Assembly (NCBI GenBank): GCA_003260075.1
Contig: QLIY01000082.1
Location: 1-64,000, forward strand
Origin: Phallusia mammillata
Taxonomy: Eukaryota > Chordata > Ascidiacea > Phlebobranchia > Ascidiidae
Direction: 5' to 3'
DNA: 64,000 nt
The translations under genes were made by a program, and so were the position numbers. This document shows, one piece after another, positions 22,601 to 29,700 of the stretch; position 1 is the first letter of the stretch; each line of letters starts with the position of its first letter. Under the pieces are notes generated by a model, which was not told the DNA's origin, did no database searches, and saw nothing but the letters and a program-made list of their open reading frames with translations.

Positions 22601-23044
22601 GGTCGGTCTGCCTGATGGACTAACAATAAGTCCGTCGTCGAGCTGCCTGCCTCGTGGAATTTTCATCTTAGGGAACTGACGACTTATAATTTATGTTAAC
22701 CAACCAAGAACTACTGAGTTGCCGCTTAGGTTTTTCAATCAGGGAAGCAACTGGTCGGGACAGGTTTAGAACCAACAACCTTGCGATATCGCGTTAACCA
22801 CTCGGCCATCGTGTCGCAGTTTCAGTGAATGTTACATTGATTTTTAACTTTTAAATTTATTATTTCATCAGAGATAGGTTGCTACGTCAAGCAACTTCAC
22901 CCCAATATCACCGTCAACGAAGCGTCACCAGAAATAAAATATCCAATCGGGCAGCGATTCAATGCTACCTGTGCAAATCCGCCTTCCAGTCTCACAGTTG
23001 AATGTGTTGAAGGACCAAAATGGGAACCAAACCAATGCGAATGA
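4625..23044 (+). CDS. Large mosaic extracellular protein: signal, WAP-like, sushi, MAM, EGF, C-type lectin, TSP1
   Basis: About 30 exons can be followed on the plus strand, nearly all with AG/GT borders and all phase 1, from a signal-peptide ATG at 4625 to a TGA at 23042-23044 followed by AATAAA at 23110. Order: signal; WAP-like (truncated); sushi (truncated); sushi x3 (7262-8826); MAM (9063-10292); EGF (10683); sushi x2 (11052, 11647); lectin plus extra module (12165-13300); TSP1 (13671); lectin (13908); EGF (14442); novel module (14864); EGF x2 (15634, 16159); TSP1 x2 (16612, 17063); lectin (17690); EGF (18908); novel module (19157); EGF x2 (19557, 20219); sushi x2 (20480, 21174); membrane exon (22475); sushi with stop (22872). 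No cytoplasmic signalling domain is seen. Such mosaics act in adhesion, innate recognition or complement-like binding; that role is inferred. Whether all exons belong to a single transcript is not proven. Confidence 0.72.
4992..5116 (+). CDS. WAP-like cysteine module exon, 5' part replaced by poly-C
   Basis: It encodes a module homologous to the exon at 2089-2247 on the other strand, ending CLCDDFCGNSCFNP before gtaagc. Its first ~30 bases are missing, replaced by a poly-C run (4982-4991). The loss coincides with the homopolymer, so an assembly break is more likely than a real truncation. Confidence 0.55.
5201..5242 (+). pseudogene. Duplicate 3' fragment of the WAP-like exon
   Basis: Bases 5201-5248 repeat 5067-5122 exactly or nearly so, starting immediately after a 10-C run at 5191-5200. 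The fragment lacks an acceptor in register. It is best read as a second haplotype copy joined in by assembly. Confidence 0.6.
5800..5839 (+). CDS. 3' remnant of first sushi exon, 5' part lost at poly-C
   Basis: It encodes SDKLWSGKTPTCY and a gtgaga donor in phase 1, identical to the end of the complete minus-strand sushi exon (1089-1262). It begins directly after the poly-C run 5790-5799, so the rest of the domain is missing from this assembly. Confidence 0.5.
6087..6870 (+). mobile_element. Decayed hAT (Buster-type) element nested in another MITE
   Basis: The termini are CAGTGGTTCCCAACC and GGTTGGAAACCACTG, with an 8-bp target duplication CCTTATAG at 6079-6086 and 6871-6878. It is 784 bp long. 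It is inserted inside the right end of the palindromic CAGTGTGCACTG-type MITE, whose halves lie at about 6040-6078 and 6879-6905. It retains transposase coding remnants. Confidence 0.88.
6525..6695 (+). pseudogene. hAT transposase C-terminal remnant (frameshifted)
   Basis: One frame reads STPYLCESGFSVLTNIKTKT. A second frame, from 6616, reads VEEEMRVSLSNVPPDIKG. These are consecutive pieces of the hAT C-terminal dimerisation region typical of ZBED5/Buster transposases, now separated by a frameshift. No intact catalytic domain is present. Confidence 0.75.
7262..7360 (+). CDS. Sushi exon (first half of domain)
   Basis: A 99-bp phase 1-1 exon, acceptor caacag and donor gtaggt, encoding GCPAPRSRGLAYPDAYKSEY and onward to CRFG. 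It corresponds exactly in length to the minus-strand exon 594-692. It completes its sushi domain in the next exon. Confidence 0.8.
7582..7764 (+). CDS. Sushi exon (second half, plus first half of next sushi)
   Basis: It continues the domain (VVTCRRGGSWASAGDGFECR) and opens the next (VNCGVPPQLNNGYF ... YYFCNKG). Bases 7581-7709 are identical to the inverse of 1-129. Acceptor cctcag, donor gtaatt. Confidence 0.8.
8290..8370 (+). CDS. Sushi exon (second half)
   Basis: The acceptor at 8288-8289 gives the phase-1 continuation GFVFVGNQNQMICG and ends GQWDGNIPACE, the usual sushi Trp and final Cys. The donor is gtaagt. Confidence 0.72.
8650..8826 (+). CDS. Sushi domain exon
   Basis: A complete CCP module in one 177-bp exon: VRCPAPESPDLGSV at the start, YNCQQGYKISG in the middle, and a Trp followed by VPTCV at the end. 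Phase 1-1. Confidence 0.85.
   Translation: MYDALHQNLQILVLLTAVNQILRTTPRSPTTANKATRLAGILKRGATRTQHGGKCQPA
9063..10292 (+). CDS. MAM domain in two exons (9063-9333, 10123-10292)
   Basis: The first exon opens CNFEDFNQPLCGF, the MAM signature, and includes VLESPLLSSRQPHCLKF; the second ends VDLDDIEVAPENEC. The joining intron is phase 2 within the domain and holds an hAT MITE (9435-9762). MAM domains are adhesive modules in receptors and metalloproteases. Confidence 0.8.
9435..9762. mobile_element. hAT (Buster-type) MITE
   Basis: The ends CAGTGGTTCCCAACC / GGTTGGGAACCACTG are flanked by an 8-bp duplication TTTTAGAC (9427-9434, 9763-9770). It is intronic within the MAM-encoding part of the mosaic gene. 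Confidence 0.9.
10683..10793 (+). CDS. EGF domain exon (calcium-binding-like)
   Basis: It begins DDCEINPCQNQGTC, with acidic residues before the first Cys as in calcium-binding EGF, and ends YYGRRCE. Six cysteines; phase 1-1; donor gtgagt. Confidence 0.85.
11052..11231 (+). CDS. Sushi domain exon
   Basis: A complete CCP module (SCLVPSAPLHGSVSP ... YSCNNGYLLSG ... PSPTC). The acceptor is ctgcag and the donor gtaagt. Confidence 0.85.
11647..11826 (+). CDS. Sushi domain exon
   Basis: A complete CCP module (TCPKPVQRSNLIVSP ... YSCRQGFRVVG ... SASQPNC). The only phase-1 donor available is gtcagt, which departs from the GTRAG consensus. Confidence 0.8.
12165..12758 (+). CDS. C-type-lectin-like exon with an extra C-terminal module
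   Basis: A Thr-rich linker leads into a lectin-like fold (CPNGFKHSSPLCYN ... HYFWLGLDR ... LCIKLE) that lacks an EPN or QPD sugar-binding triplet. The exon continues with an unassigned segment including NGFPIYKQQDGG and VYLYSNP that carries into the next exon (13139-13300). Confidence 0.7.
13139..13300 (+). CDS. Continuation of the post-lectin module
   Basis: A phase 1-1 exon encoding HSFIFGSHPKSQPKVEWAAT and onward to MSISLKEAG. It has no cysteines. It completes the unassigned module begun in the lectin exon; the family is not recognised. Confidence 0.6.
13671..13835 (+). CDS. Thrombospondin type-1 repeat exon (block 1)
   Basis: It contains WNQWSGWSRCTETCG followed by six-cysteine TSP1 spacing and ends NLPEC. 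This WxxWxxW stretch is the usual C-mannosylation and glycan-binding surface. Phase 1-1. Confidence 0.88.
13908..14312 (+). CDS. C-type lectin domain exon, EPN type (block 1)
   Basis: A long-form CTLD in a single exon: YNGKIYTLHHKT, then RCQSNGGDLAM, WLDG, GEPND and EWNDIPC. The EPN plus WND motifs predict calcium-dependent mannose-type binding. The exon ends at a non-consensus gtcctg donor. Reading through gives a stop at 14321-14323 with AATAAA at 14417, so a short isoform could end here. Confidence 0.85.
14417..14422 (+). promoter_or_regulatory. Candidate internal poly(A) signal
   Basis: AATAAA lies 94 bases downstream of the in-frame stop that follows the lectin exon. It is a single hexamer in AT-rich sequence, so this could be chance. 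Confidence 0.3.
14442..14549 (+). CDS. EGF domain exon (block 1)
   Basis: It encodes CFVKPCQNNGICEVNG, then CRCRTGYQGKRC. Six cysteines, phase 1-1. Confidence 0.85.
14864..15058 (+). CDS. Unassigned two-cysteine module, copy 1
   Basis: A phase 1-1 exon of about 64 residues, including ESPADAANKTK and LLYADGTIRSRIKSTCT before GW. It is clearly homologous to the exon at 19157-19345 and is not recognised as any named domain. A 10-G run (14945-14954) lies inside and keeps the frame, reading W-G-G-G. Confidence 0.7.
15634..15741 (+). CDS. EGF domain exon (block 1)
   Basis: PCESSPCGNRGTCVNNG, then CECTPGFDGKNC. Phase 1-1. Confidence 0.85.
16159..16278 (+). CDS. EGF domain exon (block 1)
   Basis: NPCDSRPCSAEGVCEVRGG, then CVCNEGFTGKTC. 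Phase 1-1. Confidence 0.85.
16612..16770 (+). CDS. Thrombospondin type-1 repeat exon (block 2)
   Basis: WGSWSEWSQCTATCG, ending LCGPASCP, with TSP1 cysteine spacing. Phase 1-1. Confidence 0.88.
17063..17212 (+). CDS. Thrombospondin type-1 repeat exon (block 2)
   Basis: WRQWTAWSKCSVTCGAGG, ending CYPKPCIL. Phase 1-1. It is the second of two adjacent TSP1 exons. Confidence 0.85.
17690..18064 (+). CDS. C-type lectin domain exon, EPN type (block 2)
   Basis: YRGKAYTVHGNKMLSHNDAQ, then NWADGEPNDSQ, KWNDVSC and YYICE. EPN and WND are intact. Only the ...attgtaag acceptor keeps phase 1. It parallels the lectin exon at 13908. Confidence 0.82.
18237..18640. mobile_element. hAT-like MITE of a second family
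   Basis: The ends TAGTGATGGGACGA and its partner CGTCCCATCACTA flank many repeats of a GATACTCGTACTC-type motif. The flanks GGCACAAC / AGCACAAC are a 7-of-8 target duplication. A stray right end of the same family lies near 53721. Confidence 0.75.
18908..19024 (+). CDS. EGF domain exon (block 2)
   Basis: ACYSDPCRNGGSCVVSG, then CNCLDGYVGKNC. Phase 1-1. Confidence 0.85.
19157..19345 (+). CDS. Unassigned two-cysteine module, copy 2
   Basis: ACPARKF, then ESPREAENKTR and FLFSDGSIRNRIKLTCT before GGW. It shares the ESP-x-[ED]A-x-NKT and DG-x-IR-x-RIK-x-TCT-x2-GW pattern with 14864-15058 and has the same neighbours. Confidence 0.7.
19557..19664 (+). CDS. EGF domain exon (block 2)
   Basis: ECQSTPCLNGGVCHSTSSG, then CSCKSNYYGQDC. 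Phase 1-1. Confidence 0.85.
19807..20079. mobile_element. Palindromic MITE with long inverted ends
   Basis: The left end AGCTGCAGACAGTGCACACT is matched by its inverse at the right end. The complementary arms extend over about 50 bases (through the ACCTATGAGGTCTTATCAGT part). No clear target duplication is seen. Copies or fragments occur near 1651, 3330, 3730, 6045, 15090, 39335 and 45310. Confidence 0.7.
20219..20350 (+). CDS. EGF domain exon (block 2)
   Basis: HCLSSPCNNNGLCETV, then CTCEVGYTGRRC, with a short basic tail. Phase 1-1 with donor gtataa. Confidence 0.82.
20480..20683 (+). CDS. Sushi domain exon (tandem copy 1)
   Basis: ENATQCEDLIAPQNGSL, then FSCNEGFKLNG, ending Trp and PPTCEG. 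Near-identical in length and sequence to the next exon. Confidence 0.85.
21174..21377 (+). CDS. Sushi domain exon (tandem copy 2)
   Basis: ENATQCKELTAPQNGSI, then FSCNEGFELDG, ending PPACEG. Same 204-bp length as the exon at 20480, and the flanking intron ends also match, so it is a recent exon duplication. Confidence 0.85.
21480..21678. mobile_element. hAT (Buster-type) MITE remnant
   Basis: The ends CAGTGGTTCTTAACC and GGTTAAGAACCCCTG enclose two tandem copies of a 32-bp unit starting near 21510. The target duplication is not clear. Confidence 0.65.
22168..22183 (+). other. Sequence resembling a tunicate spliced leader
   Basis: ATTCTGTTTGAATAAG differs at one position from the 16-nt Ciona intestinalis spliced leader as I recall it, and has a TATATATAA stretch just upstream. 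The next bases are GAGC rather than the GT needed for a spliced-leader RNA donor, so a functional SL gene is unlikely. Confidence 0.2.
22475..22623 (+). CDS. Candidate membrane-spanning terminal exon of the mosaic gene
   Basis: After a cag acceptor in the right phase the frame reads ETSPWQIW, then a hydrophobic stretch SLLTGLALLTTPAVFILRYW, then a short tail and TAA at 22621-22623. This would anchor the protein in the membrane with a cytoplasmic tail of about 25 residues. It precedes a sushi exon that has its own stop, so the two are probably alternative 3' ends. No database support is available. Confidence 0.45.
22747..22817 (-). repeat. tRNA-derived SINE fragment
   Basis: On the minus strand, TGGCCGAGTGGTTAACGC matches a tRNA Leu/Ser A box and GGTTCTAAACC is a degenerate B box. 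No foldable anticodon arm or acceptor pairing survives, so it is not a working tRNA. Similar remnants (GGGATTAGAACCC-like) lie near 970, 5550, 12003, 35010 and 40630. Confidence 0.55.
22872..23044 (+). CDS. Terminal sushi exon with stop codon
   Basis: IGCYVKQLHPNITVNEASP, then FNATCANPPSS, VECVEG, Trp and NQCE, then TGA. Phase-1 acceptor catcag. It gives a secreted C terminus and is followed by AATAAA. Confidence 0.75.
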
Positions 23045-23109
23045 GCAAAATTGACTGCTCCAAGTTTCATTAGCATATAATTGTGATTTTGTTATATTTT
23101 TCATCGCTC

Positions 23110-23115
23110 AATAAA
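23110..23115 (+). terminator. Poly(A) signal of the mosaic gene
   Basis: AATAAA lies 66 bases after the stop codon of the terminal sushi exon. Confidence 0.6.
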
Positions 23116-23767
23116 CAGCTGCTGTCAGATATTAGATCCAGTTGAACGCATAGCAGGCTGGTCTTTGATTTGAGAAGTGTTTTTTAGGTCTGTCCGAATA
23201 CTTATGACAGTGATTGTCAACCTTTTATGGTCTCATACTCTTTTCGCATCAGAATAGCTATTTGCAGATTCCATGAAAAACTGGATAAAAATAACACGAA
23301 ATCGAAACATATACTTTTAAGTTGTAAAGTTGTGGCGGAACTGAAAACCTTTCTCGGATTTTTTTAGTCCCCATCAACAGGCTTAGGGCAAAGAAACAGT
23401 TTGTGAATACTCTAGGGCAGTGGTGTCGCCAGTACAACATTTTGGGAGGGGCAAAAAAATGTGAGTCTGTTGGGTTTAAAGTTCAAACACAGAATGCCAA
23501 GAGATAAATATTTTTAAAATTTGGGAGAGCATACCCCCTTGGCTCCACCTAGCTGCGACAAGACACAGATGGGTGGGAGGGTAATGTGGTAATATATAAG
23601 TGTTTAGGTCGGTTTTTACTGTTCCGCAGGCTTTTTGTTACCAACTACTAAAATGAGGCAATAATAAAACTCCTTTAAATACTTTAGTAGGAAACCTGAA
23701 ACAGCATGTAGTCCAAAAAGTAAAATAAATTCCCAACAGAAACGCACAAACTTGGATGGAACGAAAT
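23116..23767. other. Intergenic spacer between convergent genes
   Basis: Separates the 3' ends of the plus-strand mosaic gene and the minus-strand membrane-protein gene. No coding potential or recognisable repeat was found apart from a GGCAGTGGTGTCGCC-like MITE-end remnant near 23415. Confidence 0.5.
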
Positions 23768-26700
23768 TTATTGATGTTTTGGTAATGGAAGTGGTATTGG
23801 TCCAAAACCTTCATATATTCCTTTACCGATTTTCTTTTTCGGCCTTTGCAAGCTATTAAAAATACTTTTAGTGATAACTTTATGTTCCTTCAAACAATTT
23901 GGATCAATCGTGTGGCCAATAATGACATCATGTCCCTGTTTACGAGTGCCGTTGTGAAAAGCATCAACAGTTTTCAATTCAACAATGCATTCCTGTATCT
24001 CAATGGCAGCTTCCTCCCACAAAAAGCTGGATACTTTGGTCTAAAAATTAAATAGTTAGAAGTTAGATTACAACGTCACACACTAATGACGTCACTTACC
24101 AGGTCAAGTTTTTTGGGAGTGACGTCTCGTATTCCGGTGAGATCATATTTTGCTTTTTGTTTTTCCAGCAAATGCAAATCGTCATCCTACAAAAAGTTGA
24201 AACTATATTATGCAAAAGATACAAACAAGTTTAAAGCTATTAGAGGTTTTAAACCACTGTGCGGTTAGCTATTTCATTGGCGGTTAACGTTTATGCTTTC
24301 CAACATCGTCAAACTCAGTTTAGCGGGGAAAATAGATGTACGATGTGAACAATTAAGCTTTTCTAAAGGAAAATATGCATGATCAAAAAACAGTGTGTAA
24401 CCGCTCGCCAGGCAAATTAATCACGGTAGCGCTGACGAATCGAATACTGTAGGTTGAACGTTGAGTAGATCAAGATTTCGTACGTTTCGTTCTGTTGTTT
24501 TCCCATTTGCGTTCGTATTTATGGCAATAAATTAAAAAAATCAACAACGTGTGAGTCATAGCCGTACATATACGGCGAGCCCATGGAAAAACTAGCCAGG
24601 TAGGCGTTCGGGGCATCAGGTAAAGTGTTGCGTAACAAGCAAGGGACTGTCAGCCATGGACCAGGCGAGGGTACCGTTGTATGGCCGTTAGCCCGGAAAG
24701 TACATGGATCAAACCATAATTCTGACGTACGCCCCATGTATGGGGGTGTTTCAATGTCAACCCCCAGCCATACATTCATATAGAGTTGAAAAACGGTCGT
24801 GCCCATGTCAAACCCAGACTTGGTTGCACCGGTAAGCCATACGAACTTGGATACGACATTTTCGTTTGGGAAATTAAAAGTTACAAATAACTACGTAGCT
24901 TAGGAAACGATTGTATCAGAGGCGTTAAAGCGAAAAGCTCGTAAACGTTGAATTTAAATTGCACGGTCCGTCTTCATGCCTTATTCAAGTACACCAGTCA
25001 TTATTTACCTGTTCTACATTTGGAATAAACGTAAAACAGTAATTAATGCGAAATATCAAAAAATGTAATTAATATCGTAGAGCTTGTATTGGGCTCCAAG
25101 AAAGAGACTTTCAACTTACGTAAGGTGGGTCGTACGGGTCAGTACATTTTGCCTCGAGTTCCTCATTCCTCTCCTTGCAGTGGACAGTAGCGATTCCAAA
25201 AAACACAGAAAGACACAACAACACCACGAGCAACGCAAATACCATGACCACCTTTACTTTGTACTTGCAATATCGCTCCGTTGCCAGTTCGCCAAGATCG
25301 AGTTGCTAGAAAGTAAAGGAAACCCTTGGTTAAACCGATCAAAACGATAACTTTAGTAATAGATCAAAACCATCAACAGCATGTCTTAAACTGACGATCA
25401 CTGTTTGCCTTTTGAACTTTAATACAGTAAAACCGAAAGACTGTAAATCCTTGGTTTAAACAGAATCAGTCGGTTTTAAATGAAGGAATATATATTTCGC
25501 CTATGTGGCATCATCAGTTCCTGTAACCGAAATACAATACGATATAAAAATGATTGCTGAAACAAACACGATAAAATAAATAAAAGCAGTAAAACACTAA
25601 AACAAGATTTTACTGTTTCAAACTGTCAACGCTGTCTGAGCCAACCTCAAACACAAACAGAACAAGCGAAAACTCCGGGCACTGAATCAAGGGAGAAAAA
25701 AATGAAAATACAGATAAGAAAAGTAGGGCAGGCACGCGCATGCAGGGATAAACCAACGGTGGTGGGTACCGATGGAATTTCTAACGTATACGAGGCAGGA
25801 CCATTTCTTGAATATTGATTGTAGCGTCCAATATTTTCTGCCATTTGGCCTCGCACAAGTCTAAATTTTCTTTATTAGGTCTTTCAACAAAAGTAATGTA
25901 GAAACATGTAGCGATGTCGGGTTTCTGTTTTAAAATATCAGTGTGGTTGCTGGCGTAATGCCGTAATAGAGCTGCTTTGTCATTTTTTTCCTTGAAGTTG
26001 AAAGTTTTCCACACCGCTCTGTGTCCGCGCCACCGTACAGCAAATGGGTTCTTTGTTTGGCCAACATAACAAGCATTGCATTTTATGCATTTAGCCACAT
26101 AAATACCGTAGTCGCGGCAACAAAGGGTTTGTTTGAGACGCATTTCTCCAGCGGGTGTATTAATTGTGGTAGTATTGGGCACCATTGATTTATAGTTGCC
26201 GTAATGCCCACAAAGGCCGCAGTGTTGACATGGATGGGATCTGCCTGCTGTGCTTGATTTACGCTCTTCACACGCAATGCGCCTGTAGTTTGTCAGTAAT
26301 CCTCCCAGTGTAGCTGGCCGTTTGTAAACCACGCAAACATTGGGTTGCAGGTTCCTTTCTTTTCCTGAAATCTGTAGCGACTTAGGAAAAGCCGTTGGCC
26401 AGACAAGTCTTGTGGTGTTGTTCTTTTTTGACTTTTTTGACTCTGTTGCCGTTGTGCTGTCCCAGGTCCAGGTTTTGGCAACTTTAAGGTTGTGCATTAC
26501 TAGATTTTTCGGAAAATGCGATCGCAAACATTTCTGCTGCAGTCTTTCCAGGCTGGTATTATAGCGCTCGTCATTTTCGTTAAGTCTCCGCAATCGCCTT
26601 GCCTCCCCAACAACAATGGACTTAAATATGCTGAGTGGGTGGTGTGATGTTCCGTGTAAAAAAAGGCGATTGATTGCAGTTGGCTTAACGAAATCAGTCA

Positions 26701-29700
26701 AAATAAAACCGAAAGGATTTTGGGGAAAACATACATGCAGCACGTCCAGAAATTCCACCTGATCATCTTTCTTTGCAGTGCAGAGGCTGCGAAACGTCAG
26801 TTGAAGATTGTATATCTCCAGTCCCGTAGTCAGTGCCGCCTGTATCTGTCTATTTGAAGCAGGTCCGCTTGCAACCCAAATAATATCATCAATGAACCTT
26901 TTAAAAATTAGTGCTTGCTGTAATATGCCTTTTGCTCTCTTTATAATGTAGTGAAGGGCTACATTAGCTAAAGATACCGAATGGTTGTCTCCGGTTATTA
27001 TTCCCTTGGTTTGTGTGTAATACTTTCCATCATACTTGGTAACTACATTGTCGATGGTGAACAGTATTAGGTGCAGTAGTTGATTCTGTCCCTTGCTGCT
27101 GAAGTTCGTCTGTTCTGAAAGCGCTTCAGAAACTGCATCTTTGATCAGTGACCTCGGAAGGCTTGGGTACAGGGCAACGACGTCTGCAGCCGTTATGATA
27201 ATGCGACGTCCTATTTGTTCAGCTCTATTTGAGTTTGCTTCTTTCCACTTCTTTACGGCATCCACATATTGCGTGCTGTCCCGACAGTATTCGTTTATTC
27301 CCGATTGACAGTATCTCACTGCAATAGGTTGCAGGATGTATTGGATCATTGCAGTGACTCGCGACGTCATTGTGTGACCAGCCGCTTGCACCAGTCTTAC
27401 GGGAATGTCTCGGGCCACAACAGTTGTAAGCTCGTTTTGTGTTAGCTTGTGCGTTTTTAGAAGTGGATAAGCATATGCAGGGTTTTGGTTGTCAAAGTAT
27501 TTCGCACGAGCACCTGAAACTNNNNNNNNNNNNNNNNNNNNNNNNNNNNNNNNNNNNNNNNNNNNNNNNNNNNNNNNNNNNNNNNNNNNNNNNNNNNNNN
27601 NNNNNNNNNNNNNNNNNNNNNNNNNNNNNNNNNNNNNNNNNNNNNNNNNNNNNNNNNNNNNNNNNNNNNNNNNNNNNNNNNNNNNNNNNNNNNNNNNNNN
27701 NNNNNNNNNNNNNNNNNNNNNNNNNNNNNNNNNNNNNNNNNNNNNNNNNNNNNNNNNNNNNNNNNNNNNNNNNNNNNNNNNNNNNNNNNNNNNNNNNNNA
27801 GACAGCGTTGACAGTTTGAAACAGTAAAATCTTGTTTTAGTGTTTTACTGCTTTTATTTATTTTATCGTGTTTGTTTCAGCAATCATTTTTATATCGTAT
27901 TGTATTTCGGTTACAGGAACTGATGATGCCACATAGGCGAAATATATATTCCTTCATTTAAAACCGAATGATTCTGTTTAAACCAAGGATTTACAGTCTT
28001 TCGGTTTTACTGTATTGGTTAAACCGTAATCGGTTAATCCGGATCTTCGCCTAATTCTGGAAAAAACTCGAGGTACTAATGATTTGTTTGTAAAGTCCGA
28101 TACAATTGAACCAATCGACATCGGTTAATCTGGATCTCCGCTTAATGCGGACAAATTGTTTGGTCCACATGGGTCCGAATTAACGTCCAATTGTTCAACA
28201 AAAAAATCTATCTGTTTATTTCATGTCCATAACGTTAAAACGTACAAATAGTTTTGATTTCCAAAAAAACATGTATCAACCAAGCTAAAGGGCTTTCGCT
28301 TTCCAATGTAAAACAATTGTAGATACCGTATTTACTCGATTGTAAGCCGCGACTTAAAAAGTTTGTTTACCCTACGGTTTGTGCGGCATTTTTATGTCAT
28401 ACTGATAATAATTCTAGACCCCTGGTTTTTGATTGATTTCGGGTTCAAAATTCTTTTGAGTTTTGACGTCAAACACACGTTTTGCTGGTGTAGCTCGACC
28501 TGCCTCGATGACGACTTGTTAAAGGCGGCTACAGTACAAACTATAATGTTCATTGCAAATTGTTTGGTGAGTCTGATCTTTGCATCTCAATAACAGCTGA
28601 CTGATTATTAACAGCCCCACAGAGTGTCTCTTCTTTCTTTGTATTCTTGAGTAAACGTTTCACAGGCGAACGTTCAAATCAGCTACACATCCACATGGGA
28701 TAAAAATAGAAGACTCAAAAATAGTCTAAGAATAGACCCAGAATAGACCAAAAATAGACCCAGAATTCACCGGCGACAAAGTCGAAAAAACCAACTATTT
28801 ATAGAAATGCAAAAACTTAGTTTTACAGTAAACCTTTTTTCCTTTAAGTTATAGAATTTATTTTATGGCAAAGGTGCGATTTATAAAGTCATAGCGCTCT
28901 CGACCGAGCTGCTATGCTTCTTCTCAAGTACGAGCGGCTGTGTTCTACTTTAAACTTGAAACGGAAACGACAGTATAAACAAGAGGAAGTATGCGTAATG
29001 ATGAACAAACACCTTATGTTTGTGCAGAACATTCTAGAATAACCAAATGACTCAAAATATCTTATGACTTGCATGAGAACGGAAATACCAACACTTACAT
29101 CCAGTTATAAAGAGGTTAAACACTTCCCCTACATGCTGTGCAACATTATTGCAAACAACATGCTAACGTTAAACATAAACTTTGTGCACATTAATATCAT
29201 GACCGCTACACTGGGTAGAATTATTTGCGTGACTAACAATTGTTGACAAATAGTATTACTATGTAGCAATATAAAGAAGTGTTATTAAAGAATAGTACAT
29301 AACTTAATGCGGCTTGCAAAATTTATTTGACAACATGCGGCTTACAACCGAGTAAATGCGATAATCAAAACTTTTCCACGTTAATTTACCTCAGTAGAAA
29401 CGTGGGTGTCGATTCTGCCTGGCAATTCACGATGTTTCGAGTCATCAGGCTGCTGGCTGAGAGAATACATATTTCTTCAACTAGAATTGACTGTTTGCCG
29501 GCGTAAACAGTGGGATGTTTTCGTAAATGGCAATGATAGAAACGGAAAGGTTTGCAATGAATGACAAACATGAATCATGGCCAAATTATCTAACATCCGT
29601 TTTTCTGCAAAACAGTCATATGCGTTTCTAACTTAATCAAGCAAATTGACTATTGTTTCAACAAAAACACTTGACTAAAATTACTAGGCAAGAATAAGAC

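Larger units (their letters stand above)
25421..28017 (-). mobile_element. Penelope-like retroelement (PLE) with inverted terminal repeats
   Basis: A reverse transcriptase/GIY-YIG reading frame on the minus strand is bracketed by two arms of about 218 bp that are near-perfect inverses: 25421-25638 and 27800-28017. Inverted or direct pLTRs are a known peculiarity of PLEs. A 278-base N gap (27522-27799) removes the N terminus of the frame next to the right arm. The element sits in intron 3 of the 23768-29882 gene, in the same transcriptional sense. Both arms contain a hammerhead-like motif. Confidence 0.88.

Noticed and set aside
22747..22817. Functional tRNA gene
   Set aside because: A and B boxes are recognisable, but the B box is degenerate and no acceptor or anticodon stem can be formed; it is a SINE remnant.
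27439..27827. Open frames across the N gap
   Set aside because: They are mostly ambiguous bases and have no meaning.
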